This document shows, piece after piece, positions 1 to 6,140 of a stretch of DNA of 7,095 nucleotides (positions within the stretch are counted from its first letter, which is position 1; every line of letters starts with the position of its first letter). This DNA is from Candidatus Omnitrophota bacterium. GTDB lineage: Bacteria > Omnitrophota > Gorgyraeia > Pluralincolimonadales > Pluralincolimonadaceae. The notes below the pieces were generated by a model. That model ran no database searches. It worked only from the letters and a program-made list of their open reading frames with translations, and was not told the DNA's origin. The DNA is taken from assembly GCA_020061685.1 (NCBI GenBank), contig JAGUXU010000044.1:1-7095 (forward strand), read 5' to 3'. A program made the translations under genes and the position numbers.

Positions 1-858
1 AAGGGCGGCGATGTCGTAATAAAGGTCAACGAGAACATTCACACCCTGTTGGATTTCCAATACCGGCAGCACTTCAAGGCAAAAAAAGGCGAAAACGGCT
101 CTTCAAATAATAAAAAAGGCAAAGACGGCGAGGATTGTATTATAGAGGTCCCGCCCGGCACCGTCGTTAAAGATTTCGCGGCGGGCATCACCTTAAGGGA
201 CTTGACAAGGATCGGCGAAGAAGTCCTCATCGCGAAAGGCGGGGAGGGCGGACGCGGCAACGCCTCCAAGAAGCCCGCGACAGAAGGAAAGGCCGGGGAA
301 GAGAAGGCGTTACTCTTAGAGCTGAAACTCATCGCCGACTGCGGGATCATCGGTTTTCCTAATGCCGGCAAGTCAACGCTTATCTCAAAGATATCAAAGG
401 CAAGGCCCAAGATAGCGCCGTATCCTTTTACGACAAGAGAACCGGTCCTCGGTATAGTCGAGTACAGGCCGGATCATTTATTTAAAGTGGCGGATATCCC
501 GGGTTTAATAGAGGGCGCGCACCGCGGCAAAGGCCTCGGCGATAAATTCCTGCGCCACATAGAGCGGACGAGGCTCTTGATACACATCATAGATATGGCC
601 GGCGTCGACGGCCGCGACCCGGCAGCGGATTATCAATCGCTGAACGACGAGTTAAAGCAATACGGGAGCCATCTTGAGAAGAGGCAGCAGGTAATCGTTG
701 CCAACAAGATGGATATAACCGGCGCGGAAGATAATTTAAGGAAATTCAGGGATAAGGTAAAAAAAGATATTTTCTCGGTCTCGGCATTGACCGGCGAGGG
801 GCTTAAAGAGTTAATCGAGGCAGTCGCGAAGAAATTGGATAAATTAAATGAGAGATAG
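1..858 (+). CDS. obg: Obg/CgtA GTPase, 5' partial
   Basis: This is a ribosome-associated GTPase that acts in large-subunit assembly and stress control in the cytoplasm. The frame is open from base 1, so the start and roughly the first 35-40 residues lie upstream; 285 residues are visible. The first ~105 are the glycine-rich Obg fold (KGGDVV, LLDFQY, GENG, VPPGTVV, GGEGGRGN). The G domain follows: P-loop GFPNAGKST at visible residues 118-126, switch I around TTREP (144-148), DIPGLIEGA (165-173), NKMD (235-238) and SALTGEG (261-267). All nucleotide-binding motifs are intact, so it should be an active GTPase. Two oddities: the loop after GGRGN is about 8 residues shorter than in Obg proteins I know and lacks the usual F-x-T/S...AP stretch, and the protein stops at the end of the G domain without an OCT domain or acidic tail. 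The end overlaps proB by 11 nt. Confidence 0.97.
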   Translation, partial: KGGDVVIKVNENIHTLLDFQYRQHFKAKKGENGSSNNKKGKDGEDCIIEVPPGTVVKDFAAGITLRDLTRIGEEVLIAKGGEGGRGNASKKPATEGKAGEEKALLLELKLIADCGIIGFPNAGKSTLISKISKARPKIAPYPFTTREPVLGIVEYRPDHLFKVADIPGLIEGAHRGKGLGDKFLRHIERTRLLIHIIDMAGVDGRDPAADYQSLNDELKQYGSHLEKRQQVIVANKMDITGAEDNLRKFRDKVKKDIFSVSALTGEGLKELIEAVAKKLDKLNER

Positions 859-1645
859 TTACCTTTCAAATCTTAAGCTGGTGGTCGTCAAGGTGGGGAC
901 TTCGACATTCACGTCGAAATCCAATCCTATGGACAGGCACGCCATAAAGAACATCTCCAGGCAGGTATGCGAGCTTCTGGATAAAGGGATCAAGGTCGTC
1001 CTTGTAAGCTCAGGCGCTATCGGCGCGGGCATGCACCTCCTGGGGCTCAAATCGCGTCCCAGGACGCTCGAACACCTTCAGGCCGCCGCGGCTATCGGGC
1101 AGGCCCAGTTGATGAAGGCATATGACGAATATTTTAAAGAGCACCACCGCAAGGTCGCGCAGGTCCTCCTGATCCGCGATGACCTCGAGGAGAGGAAGAG
1201 ATATATCAACGTAAAGAGCACTATCTTTACCATACTCGAGTACGGCGCGGTCCCTATCATAAACGAGAATGACACCGTCTCGGCAGATGAGATAAAGATC
1301 GGCGACAACGACACGCTCGCGAGCCTTGTGACGAAACTGCTCGGGGCAGACCTTCTTATAATACTTTCCGATGTCGACGGCCTGTACAGCCACATGGGAA
1401 AGAAGGAGGTGGTCGATACGGTAGAGGAGATAGACAGAAGGATCGAGGAACTTGCCTGCGGCACTGACAAGGATGTATGTGTCGGCGGGATGTCGACAAA
1501 GATAAAGGCAGCCAAGGTTGTCACCGAAGCTGGCATCCCTATGGTCATCGCCAACGGTCAGGCAGAGGAGATCCTGACGAAGATCGTCAATAAGGAAAGA
1601 GTCGGGACCATCTTTATACCCCGGGCCAAGAGGAGTACGTCCTAA
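848..1645 (+). CDS. proB: Glutamate 5-kinase (ProB), short form without PUA domain
   Basis: It phosphorylates L-glutamate with ATP to glutamate 5-phosphate, the first step of proline synthesis, in the cytoplasm. The 265 residues cover only the amino acid kinase fold. Visible signatures are KVGTST (15-20), VLVSSGAIGAG (51-61), INENDTVS (138-145), GDNDTLASLV (152-161), LSDVDGLY (173-180) and GGMSTKIKAA (213-222). The C-terminal PUA domain of the ~367-residue E. coli enzyme is absent; PUA-less forms of this length are known in other bacteria. The ATG at 848 is the earliest possible start, because a TAA lies in frame at 845-847, and it leaves the right distance to KVGTST. The start sits inside the end of obg (ATGAGAGATAG), which suggests translational coupling. 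The stop at 1643-1645 directly abuts the proA start. Confidence 0.97.
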   Translation: MRDSYLSNLKLVVVKVGTSTFTSKSNPMDRHAIKNISRQVCELLDKGIKVVLVSSGAIGAGMHLLGLKSRPRTLEHLQAAAAIGQAQLMKAYDEYFKEHHRKVAQVLLIRDDLEERKRYINVKSTIFTILEYGAVPIINENDTVSADEIKIGDNDTLASLVTKLLGADLLIILSDVDGLYSHMGKKEVVDTVEEIDRRIEELACGTDKDVCVGGMSTKIKAAKVVTEAGIPMVIANGQAEEILTKIVNKERVGTIFIPRAKRSTS

Positions 1646-2905
1646 ATGAGCGGCTTGAAGAAGGATATCTTAGCTATTGCCAAGGGCGCGAAAGAAGCGT
1701 CCCTTATAATGGGGCAGATCCACTCATCGGTCAAGGACAAGGCGCTTCTGGCGATGGCCGACGGCCTCGAGAGGAATAAAGCGCGTATCCTCTCCGCGAA
1801 TAAAAAAGATATCCTCGCGGCCAAAAATAAAAAATTAAAGGCCTCTTTTATCGAAAGGCTTACGTTGAACGATAAGAGGATAAAGGCGATGGCCGATTCC
1901 CTGCGCCAGGTCGCCGCTATACGCGATCCCATTGGGGAGATAATAAAGATATGGACGAGGCCCAACGGCCTTTGGATAGGAAAATTAAGGGTCCCGCTCG
2001 GCGTCGTCGGCGTGATCTACGAATCCCGCCCGAACGTCACCGCCGACTGCATCGGCCTGTGCCTTAAATCCGGGAACAGCGCCATCCTGCGCGGCGGAAG
2101 TGAGGCGATAAATTCTAATATCTCCATTTACGCCGTCCTTAACGAGGCCGCGAGAAGAAGCGGCATCCCGGAGGGGGCGATCAATCTTATCAGGACGACC
2201 GACAGGAAGGCGGTCCATATACTGCTTACCCTAAGCGACTATGTGGACCTCATAATACCCCGGGGCGGCGAGAGCCTGATAAAGGAAGTCGCCGGGCGTT
2301 CGAGGATACCCGTCCTCAAACATTACAAAGGCGTCTGCCATATATATGTCGACGAAGACGCGGACCTGAATATGGCGGAAAGAGTGTGCTTTAACGCCAA
2401 AGTCCAGCGTCCTTCTGTCTGTAACGCGATGGAGACGTTGCTGGTCAGCAGGGATGTCGCGGCCCGGTTTTTGCCGTCAATGATCAAGAGATTCAAAGAA
2501 GCCGGGGTCGAGATACGGGGCTGCCCTGTGACTAGGAAGATAGTCAGGGATATCAAGGCGGCGACCGAGAAGGATTGGTCGACCGAATACCTGGACCTTA
2601 TACTTTCCGTAAAGGTGGTCAAGGACCTCGATGAGGCGGTCGAGCACATAAACAGATACAGCACGAAACTCTCGGACGCGATAGTGACCGAGAATTACCA
2701 CGCTTCCGTCGAATTTTTAAGGAGAGTGGACTCGGCCGCTGTCTACGTCAACGCGTCCACGCGCTTTACCGACGGAGGAGAGTTCGGTTTCGGGGCCGAG
2801 ATAGGGATATCTACGGATAAATTCCACGCCCGCGGCCCGGTCGGCGCCGAGGAGCTCACGAGTTATAAATACATCGTTTTCGGAAGCGGGCAGATAAGGG
2901 AATAG
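1646..2905 (+). CDS. proA: Gamma-glutamyl phosphate reductase (ProA)
   Basis: This NADPH-dependent enzyme reduces glutamate 5-phosphate to glutamate 5-semialdehyde, the second step of proline synthesis. It has the aldehyde-dehydrogenase fold. Its 419 residues match the family length (~415-420). The catalytic cysteine is C259 in QRPSVCNAMETLLV. Other family blocks are VPLGVVGVIYESRPN (116-130), LRGGSEA (148-154), IIPRGGESLI (203-212), NASTRFTDGG (369-378) and HARGPVG (394-400). The ATG at 1646 abuts the proB stop and has an AGGAG at 1631-1635, ten bases upstream. The pair is presumably coupled so that the unstable acyl phosphate is used directly. In the conserved C-terminal motif, where E. coli and human enzymes have a histidine before S/T-D (QHSDAI in E. 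coli), this protein has KLSDAI, with leucine at 342. Every other key residue I can check is present. Confidence 0.97.
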   Translation: MSGLKKDILAIAKGAKEASLIMGQIHSSVKDKALLAMADGLERNKARILSANKKDILAAKNKKLKASFIERLTLNDKRIKAMADSLRQVAAIRDPIGEIIKIWTRPNGLWIGKLRVPLGVVGVIYESRPNVTADCIGLCLKSGNSAILRGGSEAINSNISIYAVLNEAARRSGIPEGAINLIRTTDRKAVHILLTLSDYVDLIIPRGGESLIKEVAGRSRIPVLKHYKGVCHIYVDEDADLNMAERVCFNAKVQRPSVCNAMETLLVSRDVAARFLPSMIKRFKEAGVEIRGCPVTRKIVRDIKAATEKDWSTEYLDLILSVKVVKDLDEAVEHINRYSTKLSDAIVTENYHASVEFLRRVDSAAVYVNASTRFTDGGEFGFGAEIGISTDKFHARGPVGAEELTSYKYIVFGSGQIRE

Positions 2906-2910
2906 GATAT

Positions 2911-3480
2911 ATGCGCATAGGGATATTGGGCGGGACTTTTAATCCGATACATGTGGGACATCTGGTCCTGGCCGAGGAGGCGAAGGAGAAATTGAACCTC
3001 GATAAGGTCATATTTGTTCCGGCTTACATACCGCCCCATAAGAAAGACGAGGAACTTGTCGACTCGAACGACAGGTTCAAGATGGTGGAACTCGCCACAA
3101 GGGGTAACCCCGCTTTTGAGGTATCCGCCTTTGAGATAGACGCGAAGACCACCTCGTATTCGGTCGAGACATTAAAGGCGTTCAAGAAGAAATACGGGGA
3201 AGACGCGAATCTCTTTTTCGTGACCGGCGCGGATTCTCTGGGAGAGCTATTCTCGTGGAGGGAACTGGACCAGATATTCAAACTGTCCCACTTTATCGTT
3301 GCCAACCGCCCGGGATATACCATCGCGAACGTCCCGACGGGCGTGGATGTGGTCACTATCACATCGCTTGAGATATCGTCTTCCCTGATACGGAAGAAGG
3401 TAAAGGAAGGCAGGTCCATAAGATATCTGGTGCCGGAGCCGGTGAGGGAATATATCATAGCCAGAAGGCTGTATAAATAA
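2911..3480 (+). CDS. nadD: Nicotinate-nucleotide adenylyltransferase (NadD)
   Basis: It transfers AMP from ATP to nicotinate mononucleotide, giving deamido-NAD in NAD synthesis. The 189-residue length is typical. The nucleotidyltransferase signature GGTFNPIHVGH (7-17) carries the HxGH residues H14 and H17. VPAYIPPHK (36-44), the GADS box (106-109) with SW at 115-116, and the C-terminal ISSSLIR (155-161), the family's ISSTxIR nucleotide-binding motif, are all in place. The Arg-rich end and PEPVREYI are also typical of NadD rather than of CoaD. The gene starts 5 nt after proA, with AAGGG at 2896-2900 inside the proA end as the likely Shine-Dalgarno. Its place behind obg-proB-proA is a common bacterial arrangement, where rsfS usually follows; here rsfS lies about 2.25 kb downstream. 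Confidence 0.96.
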   Translation: MRIGILGGTFNPIHVGHLVLAEEAKEKLNLDKVIFVPAYIPPHKKDEELVDSNDRFKMVELATRGNPAFEVSAFEIDAKTTSYSVETLKAFKKKYGEDANLFFVTGADSLGELFSWRELDQIFKLSHFIVANRPGYTIANVPTGVDVVTITSLEISSSLIRKKVKEGRSIRYLVPEPVREYIIARRLYK

Positions 3481-3494
3481 GCGAGGGACCGACA

Positions 3495-4457
3495 ATGAGA
3501 AATTACTTATACACCGCGGAAGGAAAATTAAGGAAAGACATCCCCATAACCGAATTTCGCGGGGCGCTTGCCTCTGAGGGTTCGCTTCTATGGCTCGATA
3601 TAGAGGAGATGCAGGACGAAGACATAGAGGTCCTGATGGATCTATTCGGTATGCATCCCTTGACTGTCGAAGACTGCATAATGGTAAACGCCAGGCCTAA
3701 GGTCGAGGATTTTCCGGGTTATCTTTTTCTCATAACGCAGGGCGTAAGATTCAACGATAACGAAACGAAGGTGGAATCATACGAAGTGGATTTTTGCGTC
3801 GGAAAGAATTATCTTATAACCGTCCACACCGAGCCTGTCGATGCCATCACTCTTAATTTAGAGCGGGTAGACAAGGGCTCGCCTATCATCACCCGCGGGA
3901 GCGATTTCCTGACCTGCTCGATCCTGGAATCGCTGGCCGACAGCTACTATCCGGTCGTGGATAAGTTCGACAAGCGCGTCGACGAGATGGAGGCGGAGCT
4001 CTTCAAGGACCCGACCACGAAGACGTTCAACCAGATATACAGGCTCAAGAACGATACGATGTTCTTAAGGAGGACGATAGGACCGCAGGTAGACGTCTTT
4101 TCCATACTGACGAGGGGCGATTTTCCCCTCATAAAGGCGTCTAATTACGTTTACTTCAGGAATGTCTACGACCACCTGGTAAGGATAAACGATATCGTGG
4201 GGACATCGCGCGACATAGTTACAGGCGCTCTGGAGGCGTATGTCTCCATAGTCTCCAACAGGCTTAATGAGGCCATGAAGGTCCTGACCGTCATCGCGAC
4301 TGTCATGCTTCCTTTTATTGTGATCCCGAGTATTTACGGCATGAACCTCAGGCTTCCTCTTGCCGAGCATCAGCTGGCGTTCTGGATAGTGATGGGCCTG
4401 ACCGCGGCCTTTACCGTCGTCATAGTCGGCTACCTTAAAAGGAAAAGATGGTTCTGA
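3495..4457 (+). CDS. corA: CorA-family magnesium/divalent cation transporter
   Basis: This inner-membrane channel of the CorA (2-TM-GxN) family most likely takes up Mg2+, possibly also Co2+ or Ni2+. The 320 residues have the family layout: a cytoplasmic alpha/beta domain (1 to ~150, with HPLTVEDCIMVNARPKVEDF at 54-73), a long helical stalk (~150-262), TM1 (~263-281) ending in the selectivity motif YGMN (281-284), a short periplasmic loop, TM2 (~293-313), and a basic tail KRKRW. The loop reads LRLPLAEHQLAFW instead of the acidic MPEL loop of the best-studied CorA proteins. I recall such LPL...FW loops in other bacterial CorA homologues, so substrate choice cannot be read from it. The ATG at 3495 follows GAGGGA at 3483-3488 by six bases. 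The end overlaps the next gene by 10 nt, so the two are probably made together. Confidence 0.93.
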   Translation: MRNYLYTAEGKLRKDIPITEFRGALASEGSLLWLDIEEMQDEDIEVLMDLFGMHPLTVEDCIMVNARPKVEDFPGYLFLITQGVRFNDNETKVESYEVDFCVGKNYLITVHTEPVDAITLNLERVDKGSPIITRGSDFLTCSILESLADSYYPVVDKFDKRVDEMEAELFKDPTTKTFNQIYRLKNDTMFLRRTIGPQVDVFSILTRGDFPLIKASNYVYFRNVYDHLVRINDIVGTSRDIVTGALEAYVSIVSNRLNEAMKVLTVIATVMLPFIVIPSIYGMNLRLPLAEHQLAFWIVMGLTAAFTVVIVGYLKRKRWF

Positions 4458-5470
4458 TAGAAAAACTTAAAGATTTCGTTCCGCTTTTATTCTGGATAGG
4501 CATCCTGCTCCTGCTATCCGGCTTCTTCTCGATGTCGGAAACTGCGCTTATCTCGTTAAGCAAGATACGGTTAAGGCATATGATGTCCAAGGGGACGAAG
4601 AATGCCAAGCTGGTGCATAAGCTTATCTCCAAGCCGGAGAGATTGATAACCTCTATCCTCGTCGGGAATAACCTGGTCAATACGGGTATCTCGGTAATCG
4701 GCGCCACGATATTCATATATTTCCTGGGCGAGGAGATGGGGATGATCGTTGCCACGATATGCGTCACGATCGTGCTCCTGATATTTGCCGAGATAATCCC
4801 GAAGATATTCGCGGTGCAGCGCTCCGAAAAGGTATCTTTGGCAATCGCCCGTCCCATCACGCTCATCGTTTTTATTTTGACCCCTGTCGCGAAGATCTTT
4901 AATAAATTAGGGAATTTTATAATAAGGGCATTCGGCGGCGAAGTCAAACAGCGTTCGCCCCTGATCACCGAGGAAGAGATACGCCTGATGATAGAGATGG
5001 GGAAAGAGGAAGGCGTGCTGGGCGACGAAGAACGCAAGATGCTCCACAGGATATTCGAGTTCGGCGATACGGTGGTAAGCGAGGTCATGGTCCCGAAGGA
5101 GAAGATGGTCGCGATAGATATCGAGGCCACCGACGAGGACCTTTTAAATCTGCTAGTCGAAGAAGGCCATGCGAGGATACCCGTTTACAAGGGCTCTATC
5201 GATAATGTGGTAGGCGTGATCTACGCGCGGGACCTGTTGTATATCTGGCAGAACAAAGGGCTGGTCATAATACCGGACCTCGTGCATCCCGCTTATTTCG
5301 TCGCCAAGAACAAACGCGTGAGCGAATTGCTCAGGGAGTTTCAAAAGATGCGTATCCAGATGGCGATAGTCGTAGATGATGATAAGAAGGCCCTGGGGCT
5401 GGTTACCCTTGAGGACCTGACAGAAGAGATTGTCGGAGAGATAGACGAGGAGCGCTCCCCCGCCGCTTAA
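4448..5470 (+). CDS. CNNM/CorB-type DUF21 membrane protein with CBS pair (CorC-hemolysin family)
   Basis: This is a membrane protein of the CNNM/CorB family, whose members are implicated in Mg2+ efflux or homeostasis. Of the 340 residues, ~1-165 form the DUF21 transmembrane domain: hydrophobic segments at ~8-28, ~68-93, ~97-117 and ~132-150, with LSGFFSMSETALISLSKIR (23-41), GNNLVN (73-78) and the conserved FAEIIPK (113-119). A linker (TEEEIRLMIEMGKEEGVL) leads to a CBS pair at ~210-332 (VMVPKEKM, ARIPVY, GVIYARDLL; then IVVDDD, GLVTLEDLTEEIVGEI), which in relatives binds nucleotides such as ATP-Mg. The protein ends a few residues later, so the C-terminal CorC_HlyC domain of many relatives is missing. 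The ATG at 4448 lies in the corA end, with AGGA at 4440-4443; DUF21 begins soon after it. Older annotations call this family hemolysins, which I do not support here. Confidence 0.92.
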   Translation: MVLIEKLKDFVPLLFWIGILLLLSGFFSMSETALISLSKIRLRHMMSKGTKNAKLVHKLISKPERLITSILVGNNLVNTGISVIGATIFIYFLGEEMGMIVATICVTIVLLIFAEIIPKIFAVQRSEKVSLAIARPITLIVFILTPVAKIFNKLGNFIIRAFGGEVKQRSPLITEEEIRLMIEMGKEEGVLGDEERKMLHRIFEFGDTVVSEVMVPKEKMVAIDIEATDEDLLNLLVEEGHARIPVYKGSIDNVVGVIYARDLLYIWQNKGLVIIPDLVHPAYFVAKNKRVSELLREFQKMRIQMAIVVDDDKKALGLVTLEDLTEEIVGEIDEERSPAA

Positions 5471-5487
5471 ATAGATTGACAGGTGGC

Positions 5488-5517
5488 TTGACATTTTATT
5501 TTTAGGTATGGTAAACT
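5488..5517 (+). promoter_or_regulatory. Sigma-70-type promoter with extended -10
   Basis: The -35 box TTGACA at 5488-5493 is a perfect consensus. After 18 bases comes TAAACT at 5512-5517, which matches TATAAT at four of six positions. It is preceded by TG-N (5509-5511), an extended -10. The spacer is AT-rich. Transcription would begin near 5524 and give a leader of about 38 nt before the DUF5679 start. A second TTGACA lies 12 bases upstream at 5476-5481, but has no good -10 at the right distance. This is the only convincing promoter in the window. No terminator is visible between the CNNM-type gene and this site, so upstream transcripts may also run through. Confidence 0.7.
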
Positions 5518-5549
5518 AAAAACTCAAATCCGTAATTTAAAATCCCGAG

Positions 5550-5557
5550 AGGAGGTG
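5550..5557 (+). promoter_or_regulatory. Strong Shine-Dalgarno for the DUF5679 gene
   Basis: AGGAGGTG lies just before the ATG at 5562, with six bases between AGGAGG and the start codon. It is a full match to the 16S anti-Shine-Dalgarno and the strongest ribosome binding site in the window. It supports a real, well-translated small gene here. Confidence 0.85.
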
Positions 5558-5561
5558 TCCA

Positions 5562-5702
5562 ATGGAAGGTTATTGCGTGAAGTGCAAGAAAAAGCAAGAA
5601 ATGAAGGACGCGAAGAAAGAGACCATGAAGAATGGCCGTTCCGCGATGAAAGGCAAATGTCCCGCTTGCGGTACGGGTATGTACAGGATACTCGGCAAGT
5701 AA
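5562..5702 (+). CDS. Small zinc-ribbon protein, DUF5679 type
   Basis: This is a 46-residue basic protein of unknown function. It begins MEGYCVKCKKKQEMK and has a second cysteine pair in KCPACGTGMYRI. The two pairs, C5-x2-C8 and C33-x2-C36, are spaced as in a zinc ribbon. The central segment KKETMKNGRSAMKG joins them. From memory the whole layout matches DUF5679 proteins, found in many bacterial genomes, including candidate phyla, as stand-alone small proteins. Nucleic acid or protein binding is plausible for such a fold, but no role is established that I know of. It has its own promoter (5488-5517) and a consensus Shine-Dalgarno, and could be highly expressed. Only 31 bases separate its stop from the proposed rsfS start, with no terminator between, so the two are likely cotranscribed. 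Confidence 0.88.
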   Translation: MEGYCVKCKKKQEMKDAKKETMKNGRSAMKGKCPACGTGMYRILGK

Positions 5703-5718
5703 GGCACAATAACGACTG

Positions 5719-5725
5719 AAGGGGG
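5719..5725 (+). promoter_or_regulatory. Probable Shine-Dalgarno for rsfS with an ATA start
   Basis: AAGGGGG lies in the short gap after the DUF5679 gene. It is eight bases before ATA at 5734-5736, the codon that aligns with the usual rsfS initiator. It would be too far (over 70 bases) to serve the GTG at 5800. Its position therefore argues that translation of rsfS begins near 5734. Confidence 0.55.
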
Positions 5726-5733
5726 AAAAGGTT

Positions 5734-6075
5734 ATAAATTCGAAGTCCAAGGCCACCCTCATAGCGGATATCGCGAAGGATAAGAAAGCCGAGGATATAG
5801 TGCTGATGGATATGAGTAAGGTCTCGGCGTATTGCGACTATTTTATAGTGATGAGCGCAAACAACTCACGTCAGATCAAAGCGATATCGGATGAGATAGA
5901 AGAAAGACTGCAGGACGAAGGGATAAGACTCTGGCACAGCGAAGGCGGCAGTGACGCGAAATGGGTCTTGCTGGATTTCGGCGATTGCTTGGTGCACCTG
6001 TTTGAGCCGGACGCCCGAAGGTTCTATGATCTGGAAGGTCTGTGGGGCGATGTGCCTCAGGAGAGAGTATCTTAA
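5734..6075 (+). CDS. rsfS: Ribosomal silencing factor RsfS, with a noncanonical ATA start
   Basis: It binds ribosomal protein uL14 on the 50S subunit and blocks joining with 30S, lowering translation in starvation or stationary phase. From 5734 it has 113 residues, the normal family length. Signatures: KKAEDIVLMDMS (17-28), DYFIV (35-39), NNSRQ (43-47), HSEGG (68-72), WVLLDFGD (77-84), VHLF (87-90), RRFYDLEGLW (95-104). No ATG, GTG or TTG lies in frame between the upstream stop (TAA 5710-5712) and 5800. The frame after ATA reads NSKSKATLIADIAKDKKAEDI, which matches the family's N-terminus (often MNSK...). I therefore choose ATA at 5734, behind AAGGGGG. The fallback GTG at 5800 would give 91 residues and remove the first helix and the conserved KKAEDI. 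A G-to-A error or variant in an ATG is an equally possible explanation. Identity is certain; the start is not. Confidence 0.9.
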   Translation: MNSKSKATLIADIAKDKKAEDIVLMDMSKVSAYCDYFIVMSANNSRQIKAISDEIEERLQDEGIRLWHSEGGSDAKWVLLDFGDCLVHLFEPDARRFYDLEGLWGDVPQERVS

Positions 6076-6094
6076 GAGAAGGAATTGATTAAGC

Positions 6095-6125
6095 AGGCCA
6101 TCTCGATGATCCGTCGGGATGGCCT
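6095..6125 (+). terminator. 12-bp hairpin between rsfS and argS, possible terminator or attenuator
   Basis: The arms AGGCCATCTCGA (6095-6106) and TCGGGATGGCCT (6114-6125) pair over 12 bp with one G-T wobble, around the 7-base loop TGATCCG. The stem is stable, but the sequence after it (TATCTTTC) is only a weak U-tract, so efficient intrinsic termination is uncertain. It ends 15 bases before the argS ATG, so it could instead attenuate transcription or affect initiation on argS. I see no T-box elements. Confidence 0.5.
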
Positions 6126-6140
6126 TATCTTTCAATACAC

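Noticed and set aside
1078..1554. Long minus-strand frames opposite proB (also 1010-1393)
   Set aside because: proB on the + strand is fully accounted for by conserved motifs; the antisense products show no recognisable family.
4435..5130. A 231-codon open frame on the minus strand
   Set aside because: It lies opposite the CNNM-type gene, whose + strand product has clear DUF21 and CBS motifs. The minus product is low-complexity and Ser/Ile-rich, as expected from antisense reading.
5449..5458. Perfect palindrome GGAGCGCTCC near the end of the CNNM-type gene
   Set aside because: It has no loop and no following T-run, and lies inside the coding region, so it is not a credible terminator.
5800..6075. 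GTG at 5800 as the rsfS start, with GAGGA at 5791-5795
   Set aside because: This would drop the conserved N-terminal helix and the KKAEDI segment encoded just upstream. The GAGGA is itself part of the codons for that conserved segment.
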